Under the pieces are notes generated by a model. That model ran no database searches, was not told where the DNA came from, and saw nothing but the letters and a program-made list of their open reading frames with translations. The position numbers were made by a program, and so were the translations under genes. 64,000 nucleotides of DNA from Phialophora verrucosa (lineage: Eukaryota > Ascomycota > Eurotiomycetes > Chaetothyriales > Herpotrichiellaceae). Where the stretch lies: the NCBI GenBank assembly GCA_002099365.1, contig MSED01000012.1, positions 434,001 to 498,000 of the forward strand, given 5' to 3'. This document shows, piece after piece, positions 1 to 11,331 of this stretch; positions within the stretch are counted from its first letter, which is position 1, and each line of letters opens with the position of its first letter.

Positions 1-1323
1 ACTTTGTTTTGCTCCTGAGCGATGGTATTCTTATTCTTGCTCACGCCCGCCTTCTCCGCTTCGATCTGAGTCGACTTTTCTTTCATGTCATCATCAAGTT
101 TAGTGATTTCTTTAGCTTTCTTCTCACATTCCTTCAGACTATCCGTCAACTCTTTCTCGCACCTGTTTTTGAACGCCCTGGCCCCCGCTTCGTACTCCTC
201 CTTTGAGCGCAGCTTCGCCAGCGCGGGCGCAGATGCAGACTTCAGCTGCTTTAGCTCTTGGGTGATGGCTTGCGCGCGCTCTTTGGCTTCTTGAGATATT
301 GTCTTGGCTGCTTGATAGCGAAGGATCGCACGAGATTGTTCCAATCTGTCCAATCTCAATTTGACCTTTGCTCTCTCCCTCAAGCGCTCCACCTCGGGCC
401 GTTGTCCCTCTTGTCTATTCTGCAGGTGCGCAAGCTGAGTCCGAGCGTCTTTGTCGTTCTTCATGACTTTGCTCTGGTCTTTCCGTAACTGTTTCAATTC
501 CTCATGAAGATGGGTCATCTCCGGTCCGGCCACAGCTCGTTGGGTGCTGGCAAGAAGATCCACAGGCGTCATCATCGCAAACTCCACGACCTTGTCTTGA
601 GGCAGGAATTGACAGAGGTTGTCGATCTGGATATTGAAGCTGTTTGCCAAGGCCTGCACTTCTCTGCCCACCGACTGTTTCCCATTGATGAAGTATGTAG
701 ACTGGTTCCCCTCTCTTTTAATGACTCTCGTGATGACGGGGTTCTTTCGCATCGAGGGTTTCCGCTGCAGTTCAATCTCCATGGTGGCTTCGCGGCAGCC
801 GTGCTTCACAAACTCTGCAGGTTCCTTTGCACGTCCAAGGTGCTGTCGAGGATGAGCCAGGTAATCAGGCAGACAAGAGTAGCCAACTTACCTTGGGTGG
901 CCATCCCAGCCCAAGACAAATAGCGCAGACAAGCGTACTCTTTCCAGTACCGTTCGGACCGATTACCATGTTCAAACTCGGTCCAGGGAAGAACTCTGCA
1001 GACGTGTACGTGACGAAGTTGGTTAATTTGACACGAACGATGGCACCAGGCTGATGACCCGATCGAACCTTAACATTACGATTGCTGGGGCCGGTGGTGA
1101 CCTGAGGTTTGCGCAGTGGCAGCGTAGAGTCAGCTGTCCTTGGCCTTCGTTCCGCACCGGAGGAGGAAGAAGAGTCTTCTGCATCATCATTCTCGCCGTC
1201 GAGGTTGGCACTCATTCGAATACGCTTTTTGTCGTTTGGTGCAGTTGAGGCAGGCGTGTTAGGCCGAGACTCCTCGTCATCAGAATCAGACGTTCCTGAA
1301 CGACGACGTCCTCGGGAAGCCAT
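1..1323 (-). CDS. SMC5: SMC5, structural maintenance of chromosomes protein 5 (5' part, runs off the left edge)
   Basis: N-terminal part of the Smc5 ATPase, the core of the Smc5/6 complex that acts in the nucleus in recombinational repair and replication-fork stability. Exon 1 is 892-1323 and exon 2 runs from 842 past position 1; the 49 bp intron is GTAAGT...ACAG and keeps phase 0. The protein opens with about 95 acidic, Ser-rich residues, then the head domain with the Walker A motif GPNGTGKST (about residues 122-130). Exon 2 has the Smc5-typical stretch IDNLCQFLPQDKVVEFA, followed by the start of a long charged coiled coil that stays open to the window edge. I start at the ATG at 1323 because the in-frame codon further upstream is only TTG. 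The hinge, second coiled coil and C-terminal head lie outside the window. The family call is secure; only the start is open to small change. Confidence 0.95.
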
Positions 1324-1903
1324 GCCCGCCAATCTGCCTGGCGGGTTTAGGATACTCGGTCGGAGAAAATGTGGGCGTCTTTGTCGAAGGACGTAAGGTG
1401 GACGTAAATCAGGCCCTCAATTCTCATTGCCGAAGTCTGCCCCAGAGGAAGGTGACGCGTGACGCGTCGAAACGCGCATACTGCCCGTCACGTGCGGGGA
1501 CAATCAACGTGTCGACAGGAAAGTGTTCGCTCAGATGTCGAGCTCGAGTTGCTACGACGAGATGTACTCCGTACTGTGTACACCTGATGCTATTGTCGTA
1601 CATATCATTTTCCCTGACAAACGCTTTCCGTTGTCCAGACTCTCAACGCAGCCAACTTTTGGATATTCATATCAAACTCCCGACACCTGGCCGAAATCCC
1701 GTACTGCCCAGTACTGATACATACGGACGTACGCCCTATCCCGCCTGCCGCGAGCAGCATCTCCTGCCACAAATAGCGACTCAATGAAATCAGCACTTTC
1801 TCCTACATTATACCTCCACACGTAGGGTATCTCTGGTTGCTAATTGAACCTCCGATAATCAAGAAAAGATGGGACGCGGTCGAGCCACGGCCAATCAGTC
1901 AAA
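1324..1903. other. SMC5 promoter and RAX1 downstream region
   Basis: About 580 bp without a gene. It holds the SMC5 upstream region, with an MCB doublet at 1455-1467 and a palindromic CACGTG at 1489-1494, and the 3' flank of RAX1. No ORF here resembles a known protein. Confidence 0.6.
1455..1467. promoter_or_regulatory. Double MluI cell-cycle box (MCB)
   Basis: Two ACGCGT hexamers lie one base apart (1455-1460 and 1462-1467), about 130 bp upstream of the SMC5 start codon, with a near match (ACGCGC) just beyond. ACGCGT is the binding site of the MBF-type (Mbp1/Swi6) regulators that time G1/S transcription in fungi, and paired sites close to the start are typical of real targets. Function here is inferred from sequence and position only. 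Confidence 0.6.
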
Positions 1904-3476
1904 TCAGAAAAACTTCCCGCGTGGTACCTGGTGGAAGTGGTTAGAAATAACGGACCAAATCTAAGAGGCAAATCCACTTACAGCCAGAAAAATTGCGGTC
2001 GTGATGGCTCCGATAATGAAGGCAGTAAGGAGCGCTTGTACAAAAATGGTGTCTTGGATCTGGCGCAGTGCTGGCTCCTGAATCCAGACTTCTCTGTCGA
2101 AGATTTTGCGGACGATGTTGCGTTTCTCGTACCTGGCCACCCAGGGCTCATCCTCGTAGCTGTTGGAAGAGCCCAAGCTGTCGAATGAATCTTTCTGCGA
2201 CGCGTAGTCCGAGGAACCCTGATCTTCGTCGCCGAAGAGCTCCCAGGGTCGAAGGTGTCTGTGATGCATGCCGTGCAGGACCTGTGTTGTCAGCCAACAT
2301 CGTCGAAGGAAAAGGAAACTTGTGGTGCCTTACCACGCACATGCCTTTCCAGGCAGCAAATAGAGTCGCGACACCAATGAAGAGGCCAAGAAAAGCCAGC
2401 GCCCTCCATCCTCGGTTGGCCGAGCTGAGGGTGATGACGATGGCGTACACGATGCCGCCGACAATACCAGCGACACCCAAAAACCGGGCAAAGGCTTGTC
2501 TCGGTTTATTGCCATTGCAGATGGTCCATCGGATAAAGTTGGGGTGTGCTTGATGACGAAGAGTCCATTCCACCGTGGCAATGACATCGCGGAACGCTGA
2601 AGGGTGAGTCGTGACGGAGAGCGCTTTGAGCAGAACAGCCTTTTCTTTGGCCGACAAATTGAGCAAGCGAGAGCCGCCATCAGCAATGTACATTGCGATG
2701 ATCCGAGAGATCTCTTCACGGAATGGCTGGACGGTGACTAGGAGCATCGTTAGCCTACAAAGTTTGACAATGGAAGGAACGGCATACAAGGCTGAAGAGC
2801 TCCAGCTTCTTCGAAGGCTGCCGCAGTCCTCTTGCTGTGGTCGATGGTCCCAGCCCGAAGGGTGGTTGCGTCCTCGCTGTAACCGATGGTAGACGGAACC
2901 ATACTGTCGTGATCGGTGGCTGAAGCTGAAGGGGTTCGCGGAGGAGTATTGAACGGGTTAGGAGCGGCCTCAGGGATGCCTGCTTTGGCGCTCGGGTCGA
3001 AGTCGGTTCCTTTCAACACAGCCGCAGCATTGCTTGCAATCTTCTTTGGGAGCTTTTCTTTCTCGGCCGCATTCTTCTCTGCTAATGCTTGTTCGATGGT
3101 CCATTCAGGAGCCAATTTCTTCTGGCTCTCGGGAAGCTCATCAAAGCGCTTGCAATAGTCTCTGTACCACAGATAGAACTGGAGGTTCTCGGCGTCATGT
3201 TCGATGTAACGGAGAAAATCCATGAATTCACGTGTGGTCACGGGCTAAAGAAGGGCGTCAGGTCAAAGGTCATTTCCCATTCTGAAAGAGTGATAGGTGG
3301 CTTACGGGACATGTTGCGCCGCTGATGATCCGGTCGAAGGACAGGGCGTCTGGGATTCCATAAGGGCAACTCGTGTTGGAGTTGATCGACTCAACTCGAC
3401 CGCCTTTCTCCGATTCGATCGACTCGCGAGAGGACGAGACATAGACCGGGCGGCGATAGGAAAGTGAGAGAACCAT
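1904..3476 (-). CDS. RAX1: RAX1-type RGS-domain membrane protein
   Basis: Homologue of Rax1 (RgsB in aspergilli), an RGS-like protein anchored by C-terminal membrane segments; it marks growth or bud sites in yeast and affects growth and stress responses in moulds. Proposed exons on minus are 3306-3476, 2788-3244, 2334-2737, 1982-2281 and 1904-1927, giving 451 aa in frame. An RGS-like fold spans roughly residues 25-280, including TTREFMDFLRYIEHDAENL near residue 60. It is interrupted by a Pro/Ser-rich insert and resumes after exon 3 begins (FREEISRIIAMYI). Two or three hydrophobic helices follow (near AGIVGGIVYAIVI and FLGLFIGVATLFAA), with another near the C-terminus (LLTAFIIGAITTAIFLAV). The last exon codes only VPRGKFF; reading through that donor would instead end the protein SGFAS at 1961. 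Length fits the family (yeast Rax1 is about 435 aa). Confidence 0.85.
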
Positions 3477-6400
3477 ACTGACTGAGTTTGGTGATCTACG
3501 TCGCAGGCGTCGATGTGCTGGGGAACCGGAGCTTTTCTGGGAGGTTGTACACCGTATACACTGGATGGGTCGATGACACGTGGGGATGACTAGCCACGCA
3601 CAATCCAGATATGCTTGAACTTTGAGCGGGGGCTCAACCGTTGAAAGTGAGCGAAGCGATGTCTGAGCGTGAGGCACTAGAAAGTGGATTGAGCTTCGAC
3701 TCCGTTGAAGAGGCAAGTGCGTCGGCGTGGGCAAGCAAGATCAATGTCAAGGCCGTGCTGGTGCGGTGTCCTGTTAATCCTGCCCCAGACTTGTGAAAGC
3801 GGTGGTAGAAGTCAAAGCGGCACCGTACAGAGACACGCGGGCATGAGGCAGGTTTATGTTCTACAGGTCATACCTGCTAAATCGCATGTCAGGTAGACTT
3901 GCATGGAGATGCAGCGGTGGCCGCCCACCTCTCCAGGTCCGGAAGAGGCTCTGGCGAATGAACGGGAAGGCACCACAGATGCTCTGGCAGGGGAAAGGCA
4001 TGCTACGAAGCGGTAATAGGTGCAGCCAAGGATGCTGTGCCTGTCAAAGGAAACGCACAGACACAGCTTCAGCAGCGGAGCTCCAGAGGTGGCGGCGATG
4101 TGCAGGGGTTTCAACAGAGGCTAGGGGCGAGAGCCCATGTCGGTGGACAGAAAAGGCCAATTCGCAGTGGTTGAAAAGTCCGAAGCGGCCAGGACGACGG
4201 CATTCGAAACTGGACGTGGGAAATGCTGTCAAGTGTTGACTGTTCGTTCAATGGCCGAAGATGGATTGATCAGGAAAGGGATCGGCTCGCCCACAGCATC
4301 TGCATCGGCCTTCACTCGCTAAGCTAGGCGTGCTGGTGGGCGGTGGCGTCCAGTCACCCAGTCCAACGCAGCGTTTGACTGTCAATTGTAAAGCCACCTG
4401 CGCTAAACCCAAGACCTCAGTTCATCGACTCGCGTCATCGCCTCGTGTCTTCCTTTCAAACTCAACTGATCCCCGCCATCGATTGTCCTCTTTTCACATC
4501 ATCCTGCCTGACGTGCTGTTCCAGACCTCCGCCGCAGATTAATCTTACGGTCTAATTGGAGCCCTGAACTTGTGTCTTGTGCTGGAAACATCGGTGAATA
4601 ACCTAGGTAGCCTCACGGTCCGTGCTTTTCGCGTATTGGGCGAGGGAGTGTTGGGGCCACCAAGAAATACATGCAAGCGCGACCAATTTTCCCATGTTGT
4701 ACGAGAACTGCTCCTCATATCTCAACTAGTCACGCATTAGAGCGGTGTTTAAAGACGACCAGGGTGCCAGGTGCCGTCCACTAAACATCATGAACGGAGT
4801 GCGGGCCAGCTTGTTAGCTCTATTCAGGAACAGGCACAGGCGTCTCTTGGCCTCCCCAAAAACATGCGAATTCAGTCCATGGCGCCGAGAGCGGCAAGTT
4901 TCCCCAGTCGCCTCTCCCCAATCATTGTCTCGGTGTCTCCGACCCAGGCATTGCTCTGTTTTTGGTCAGCCTGATCGTGTCCCTTCTCCGCCAATTTACC
5001 CAACCAGGAATTTTGCTATGGACACTCAGGCAATAACGACAGGGTAGATCGATACCGTTTGTCCAAAGAGCGCGAACGCAACGATTGTACATATGCGGCC
5101 GCTGCACAAGCACGCCTGCTTCGGGATCATTCTCTCGTCGTGCCGGATTCCCATCCGGGTGGGACTGAGATAGGCGATCGGGCCAAAAAAGTCTCCACGC
5201 AGATAGAGATGTGAGATTCCCGACCCTTGGCATCCCGCACCTTCTCCTTGTAGCGTTGGGTGATCTAACAACCCCTGAGCAATTCAACTCTGAAGCGAGC
5301 AAAGCTGGACTTTTGATATCTGTATCCTTGTCGATTTCCCAGTTCATTCGCCACCGAAGAGCGTTCCGGGGAGCTCGACCTGCTTTTGCCAACGCCTGCA
5401 GGCGCCGCACAATCTCAGTTCTGACTGTGCCTTTCCTGTGCGACATGTCACAAGTGACACGTTCCCTGGCGGCTGGCATCCACTATATTTGACCCACACA
5501 TAACAAATATTTGTACGATGGCGTTGTGGCAAGGAATCAACCATCTGGGTGCCGAACTGAGCTCGCGTGAATCGATTAGGGCTGCGCATCCGGACAGAAG
5601 TTCGCCTTCGCTCCACAGCATCTTGTACCCGATGCATCTCGACTCGATCCTGTTGTGGCCGTGAAGCCTGCCTCGCTGCTCGTCTGGATTATGTACAGGG
5701 CGCAAGAATGCTACTTAGGTACCTAGGCTCACCTGTTCCGACTGCCGATTTGGAACATAAATTATTCCATTTGCACTTGTTCATGACCGTGCCGGAGCCG
5801 AAAGCCATCTCATGCACCAACATCCACACTTTCCTAGGGATCGGATACAGTCGTCCTGCAGCTGTTAGCCAGGCACACGTGGAGACTTTTTCTCATGTCG
5901 TGTACGTACTTCCCTGACACCTTGTTCTTTCGTGCATGTTTGGGCGAGTGGACCCGTCAACATCGTGGACCGCAATCAAAGTCTCGCCAAATTTGCCTTT
6001 TCGAACATGCACGGGGCTTCTCCATTCAACCCCGGACAATGTGAACAGCGTGCAAACTCACATGGCTCCCGTGGCATCCATCCTTTAGAGTTCTTCTGCA
6101 AGGAGCTAGAAGCTACACGGTTTTACGTACCTATAGTAGCTACTCGTATTCAACTGCGTTTCAATATGCAAGGGAGTATTTCAATCGACCCTGGAGTCCT
6201 GAGATGGCGAGTTTCCCACGTGTCGTCCGAGCTTCGTGAGCCGACCTCGACGCGTTCACCGGGACCTTCCTCCTAACTACAACATCAATCCAGCAAAGAA
6301 GCGCCAGAATAGCAGACAAAGCCACCGTTGTGTGTCTGAATACTATTCTTGGAATTCATTGTCCATCCTCACTGATGATTCCTATTCTCCCAACAACAAA

Positions 6401-6600
6401 GAGCCAGCTCCTTCATACTAGCGTTGCAGTTGATTAGATATGAGTTGACGGGTCCCCTTTCACTGCACAACTGATATGGACAAAAGGAAAGCAGCAGAAC
6501 TTTCGCTCGTACATTATTCCTAGCTTCTTGTTGCCCGATTACCAACGACAATCTACTTAGTCCGGATACTCCAAGGTCATAACTGCTACTACACATCAAA
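3477..6600. other. 3.1 kb gene-free region
   Basis: The first few hundred bases are probably the RAX1 promoter and leader. Beyond that the ORFs are short, overlap on both strands and resemble no family I recognise (for example near 3856-4239 plus and 4922-5479 minus). No splice-linked set of ORFs gives a convincing protein. I see no terminal repeats, transposase or reverse transcriptase fragments, or tRNA-like boxes. A near-palindromic TAGGTACCTAGG lies around 5717-5728. A non-coding transcript or decayed gene cannot be excluded. Confidence 0.5.
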
Positions 6601-7266
6601 ATGGCTGACTCGTGTGGACAGCAAATCACTGTTACCGTGACTCAAACGATCCTCCAGGGAGCTGCAACAAGAACCACCAATGCCCCTGGGAGCTCAGATC
6701 AAGGCGTTCCCCTTTCCAGCTCTGCTTCTACTTCATCAGACGCCGACAGTGGTCGTGTTTCGTCTGTTGCCTTCGGGTTTCTCCCAGTCTCCGTCTCGGA
6801 CACTACGCTGACAACCATGGCACCTGCCACCACCATAACCTTGAATCTCGCTCATGCTACTTCCAGCTCGAGCTCGAGTTCCGTTTCCAAAGCCACCGCC
6901 ACGTCAACAAAGTGCCCGAAGCCCACTACCTCAGCAGCAGCAGGCGCATCAAAGCAGTCAACACCACCTGGGACAATTGCTGGGGGTGTAATCGGTTCCA
7001 TGGCAGGTCTAGCCTTGATCATCGCGCTTCTCCTTTATTGTTGCAGGCGAAAGCGGAAGATCACCTTCAAACGCACAGTACAGAAATCTGACCAGGAAGA
7101 CCAGTCGCATGCGTTGGAATCCGTCAGACAGGAAAAGGAAGAAACCCTTCAGCAGCTTGAGCAGACGCGGCAGAGTAAGCCTCTTCCCAGTCCACGTTCA
7201 TTTGACTTCGGTCTGCCCAAGATACAGCATAGCACGAGCCCGGTAATGCCACAGCGGTGGATATGA
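6601..7266 (+). CDS. Ser/Thr-rich single-pass membrane protein, function unknown
   Basis: Single-exon ORF of 221 aa with a clear architecture but no recognised enzyme domain. Residues 20-122 are Ser/Thr/Ala-rich, including a run of seven or more serines, as in O-mannosylated wall-facing stalks. Residues about 125-148 (GTIAGGVIGSMAGLALIIAL and following) form one membrane helix with a GxxxG motif. Basic residues follow (RRKRK), then a cytoplasmic tail with a Glu/Gln-rich helical segment (EKEETLQQLEQTR). The layout resembles fungal Mid2/WSC-type sensors, but there is no Cys-rich domain and no hydrophobic signal peptide at this start, so a 5' exon could be missing. The ATG has an A-rich, initiation-friendly context. 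Real gene likely; function not assignable. Confidence 0.6.
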   Translation: MADSCGQQITVTVTQTILQGAATRTTNAPGSSDQGVPLSSSASTSSDADSGRVSSVAFGFLPVSVSDTTLTTMAPATTITLNLAHATSSSSSSSVSKATATSTKCPKPTTSAAAGASKQSTPPGTIAGGVIGSMAGLALIIALLLYCCRRKRKITFKRTVQKSDQEDQSHALESVRQEKEETLQQLEQTRQSKPLPSPRSFDFGLPKIQHSTSPVMPQRWI

Positions 7267-10118
7267 TGTAGACGGGGCCGCAGGAAAGTCTAGCCGTCTC
7301 GTGAGTCGACTCTAAAAGTTGAGTGCGATGGTACATAACGGTACTATGTTTTCCGGCGTTCAAAGTCGTACTAATAGGATCTTCACCTTGTATCTCAAGT
7401 TTCCGTACACACATCCATCGAGCGTACCACCTTGCCGTATGGTACGTGTGCACAGCACAGATGATACCTCGACTCTGTGCCCACACAGTATGAAGAATTA
7501 CATGATTATGCTACATTCTTGGGCCTGGCAGTTCGACGCTTTCGGCAAAGTGCCTTGGCTCAACCTTATCCACTCTTCGAACACCTATTCTCTCTGTCCT
7601 TGTTCTCTATTCCTTATTTCTGGATAATGAGTGACCGCTGGCTCGGATTGGCAAGCAATGTAGCACCCAGGCACCGTCGCAACTATGAAGCCAACTCCTG
7701 CTTGTGTGTGCTTCTATGACTCGAAAGTGCCGATGATAAACTGAGGCACTGATGGTCCCTGAAGGTGAATACCAAGGCGAGTATCCGTGTGACCCCGAAG
7801 CTTCAGCTGATTAAAGAGAATCGCGCCGTTAGTCTCTGGCTTGAGGGATTTCAACAGATACAGGAGCCTTGACATTGACCTCGTCAGCTCGTTAAGCCAC
7901 AGCTCACGTGCATTGTTCATGTCCTCGAATTGGGTTCTTCGACATTCATGCCTGCCAAAGGCACATCATACCATCATACCAGCTGACACGAGCAAGAGCT
8001 CGAGGTGAGGGGTGGACACGCGAAAAGGCGACTTCGTCAAGTTGAGGGCCCTCCGCAGGGTGAAGCACGAGAGGGTGGGAAGTCGCCAAAGCCGCAACGC
8101 GTTGAGAAATCATCAGATGAACCACGCAGATCCTCAGCAACAGCTGCCCCAAAGCCCACCCTGCAGTACGGAAGCCTCAACTCCAACGCCACCCCTACCA
8201 GTACAGACCGCCCCCGGGGACTTGACGTGAATAACGCAAAGAATATCGAGCTTCTTGAAGAGCTCGGTCCGCCTGGAACCAACATTGTAATAAAGCTGCT
8301 CGCGGAGTCTTATCGATGAATAATCCCAAAAGTGACTGAACTCGGACGGCCAGGCGGTCTTCCGTGCGGCCGGCCGAACAAATGTGAAGAGATTTGTAAG
8401 ATGGATGTGCACGCATTGTCGGACTTGTGGATAAAGGCTGGACACCTGATGGTCACATCATAACTCCTGACATTGTACACACAGTGTCGCATTATCCTAC
8501 GTTGTGCTGCGTTACGCTGGCTTGACCTTGAAGTATTGCTGTGTAGACTTTTAACCTGGCTCTGACCTCCAACCTATATATTGATTTTTAACCTCATAAA
8601 CCTTTGGGAGTAGAAGAGCGGCCGGAATCTTTCAATTCGCACGGCTTCAGGCTCTTCCCGGCCCGACTCAATGCTGCATCACATGCATAAAGCGTGACAT
8701 GCACGGCATGCCACGGTACGATACTATACGATATGATATGACGTGAGATTTCCGTCCCCATTCTTTTTCCCTTCCCTTTGAGGCCGGCCTCCCTCTCTGG
8801 CTCCCTGGCTCCCTCCGTCAAGAACATTATAGCAGTCGGTGGTATGTACATATCTTGCCGGCCGGGAGTAGGAGGTGGGGAGCAAGCGACGTGCGAGGTC
8901 CGAGTAGAGCGGTCCCCCGAGAGATAAGCAGCGAACCGAACCTGAACTGGATTGAAACGCTGGGACATTGTTCTTATCCTGGAGCTTAGGTTGCAGATTG
9001 CAGTTTTCGGACATCTGATTGTTGAATCCAGCACTGTGCACTCCACGCTCCACACTCCGCTCTCAGATCCACGCCAGCTAGCCGCCATGGCACTGAGGAG
9101 AATGAGAGAGAACGGGCCGATCAGTTCTTGGGGCGTATACGAGAGAGATGGATATATTGTTGTTTTCCTTTTTTGTTTGACCTCCTTGTTGTTTGGCTAA
9201 GCTAGTCGAGGCGGATGATCGTGAACTGAGGTGACTTGAGCTGAGCTACTCGGCGTATATGGCATGATATAGCGCCGCATAATGATGACGCTTTGCTGTC
9301 TTGGATGTAGATGCCGTAGATCCAGTTCGCTCGAGCATAGTACGGCATCCGCCAACGAAGGTCGGGTTATGTACGTTCTTCCTACGTGAAGGTGGATGTG
9401 TGGGGTGGGCTGAGAACTTCATAGCAAGATCAAGGGGAACTCCAAGGCTGTCAGGTCCGGTTCACAGCCTTGGGCGGCTGTGTGAGAGAGGGACAGGCTT
9501 GAAAACTCCTCAGAGAAAGGAGTTTGGGATACAGTGATGTGACGAGCATAAAAAATAAGATGTTCTGTCTGTAAAGCAGGGTATATTTGACCTACGAAGA
9601 ATTGAAGGTGAACTCCATTCGAAGAAAGTGGCTCACGTCTGCCAGTGTTTGAGGTGTCAATGTACAGAAAAAGGAAGGGATGCGGACTGAGCAAGGTGGA
9701 TATCATTGATGTGGAAAGCAGGTAGCATCAGATGGATCCCAGGAACATCATCCCGTCAACGCAGGAGGCATGGGTCTGTAGTCCCCAGCCATGTCTCGCA
9801 ATATCCCATCTAAGTTGTCTTCGGGCCCAAAGTACAATCTCCCGATCCGTTGCCTCTCCGCCCCTTTTGTTACGGCTTGATGTGCCATTTTGTGTCCCAA
9901 GTTTGCTCTTCGATCAAGATGACCTTTTGCGTGATGTGAGGGTTGCTGTTACCACAAGATCACAATCTGCGTTGTAATTTTGACTTCCCGAAAGTAAAGG
10001 TGAAGAAGACAAGCGAGAAGAACACGTGCGGCTCAGGAAGAGAATGAAGGAGACGAATGCCACCATACGAACCCGGTTGTTCCCAGCTCCAAAGTCGAAG
10101 AAAGCCATCGCTGTAGTA
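7267..10118. other. 2.85 kb gene-free region
   Basis: Contains the 3' flank of the membrane-protein gene and, on the right, the ORM1 3' untranslated region. ORFs such as 8005-8319 (plus) and 8594-9088 (minus) are short, overlap ORFs on the other strand and resemble no family. Around 8700-8830 there are short degenerate repeats (GATAC/GATAT runs; CTCCCTGGCTCCCT). No RNA gene or mobile element was recognised. Confidence 0.5.
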
Positions 10119-10717
10119 TCACTCGTCGGGCGGGTCCGAGAAGAGGCCAATCCGTACTCGGTGGAATTGTGGTAGCTTCGGGATCACGACAGCCATGAGG
10201 GCCATAAAATTGATGGTGAAGTAAGTAAAGTCGTAGTGGGTATAATGCGTACTCAGCAGAAACAGGACGATGGGTACCGACAGCAGGAACTTTTTCGCGG
10301 GGGTATATTGGTCGCCGTTATCGATCTGCTCCCACATATTGAGGTTGTCATATGCTCCCGCGTTGAATTCGAAGGGCACACCTCGCACCCAGTGAAACAT
10401 AAGGTATGAGCCAGCCATATAAGTTATGTTGGTCAGGGTCCACGATATCTCCTGGGTGACACCGGGGATTATATCGAAGAGGATCTTGAGACCAAGTATG
10501 ATGACGGGGTGTATCGTCCAGGCTCCTGCAAACCACTGTCAGTCCTCCGGCAAGGCGCAGTTCAACGAGAATGCATTAGCGTACCTTTTGCGTTGACCCA
10601 TTGCGAGTTGAGGTTTGGCAGAGCAGATTGATCGCTGATCTGTTCTAACGACTCGGGAGGTTCTTGGTATATTATACTGCTAGATCTCCTCCGTCGGCCG
10701 CTTTTCGTGGTGCTCAT
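10119..10717 (-). CDS. ORM1: ORM1/ORMDL-family regulator of sphingolipid synthesis
   Basis: ORMDL family endoplasmic reticulum membrane protein that binds and restrains serine palmitoyltransferase, the first enzyme of sphingolipid synthesis. Exons on minus are 10585-10717 and 10119-10525; the 59 bp intron joins NAKG to AWTIHPVI in frame, giving 179 aa. The N-terminus is basic and Ser-rich (SGRRRRSSSIIYQEP), matching the region phosphorylated in yeast Orm proteins to relieve inhibition. The body carries the family-defining MFHWVRGVPFEFNAGAYDNL and WEQIDNGDQYTPAKKFL, with four hydrophobic stretches, and ends FSDPPDE. I chose the ATG at 10717 because homologues start just before the RRRRSSS block; an in-frame ATG at 10804 would add 29 residues. 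It is divergent from the zinc-knuckle gene at 11332. Confidence 0.93.
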
Positions 10718-11331
10718 GCTTGGATCGTAGGACGAGACGGGCGGTGCGAGTCTCGCATTGGCTTCAAAGGAGATGGTGCGGTGGAGTGCTGTTTGGGAGG
10801 TCATCTGCGTGAGGTATGAGATGTAGTTGGTGTTGAGTAGACGAGGCCTGCGTGTGGTCAGCAGGGCGAGTGTTGAGGGTGGCGTCAGGACTCGCCGGTA
10901 CCTGAAGTGGTGGCAGGCGGAACGAATCGCGTTGAGCACGGGACGACTGAGAATGGCCCGGATCCTGACGTGGCGGAGTAAAGCAGATGTGAGGAGCGAT
11001 TGAATCCAAGTTGAGAGGCCCTGGCAGCTGCGCAGGTAGAGTGTTGAATATCCGGAGAGTCAAAAGACCGAAAGGGCATGCGCTGAGACACGATGTTGGT
11101 GGTTTCACATCCCAGACTTCATGGGGGAATTGCTGATGGGGGAAGCCCAGCGCCTAGTCAAAGGACACTGCATACGTAGCGAGCCACACTCTGCACACGA
11201 CCTTTCCGCTTCGGCGCTGCTGCCTCGCCGGACCTTCCTTTCTGAGCACTCATCTCGCTCGAGGCAGATTATTTTACCATGCTCCGTACGCTCAGCTGCT
11301 TAACCACGCGTCGTGATCTAGAAGGCACCAG
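10718..11331. promoter_or_regulatory. Divergent promoter region between ORM1 and the zinc-knuckle gene
   Basis: 614 bp shared between two genes read outward. A single ACGCGT (MCB core) lies at about 11305-11310, close to the right-hand gene. The region stays open in the ORM1 frame up to 10939, so part is probably ORM1 leader. No separate gene is seen. Confidence 0.5.

Noticed and set aside
5713..5735. AGGTACCTAGG near-palindrome as a mobile-element end or regulatory site
   Set aside because: Imperfect, single, with no partner copy or element nearby; such sequences are scattered in ascomycete genomes.
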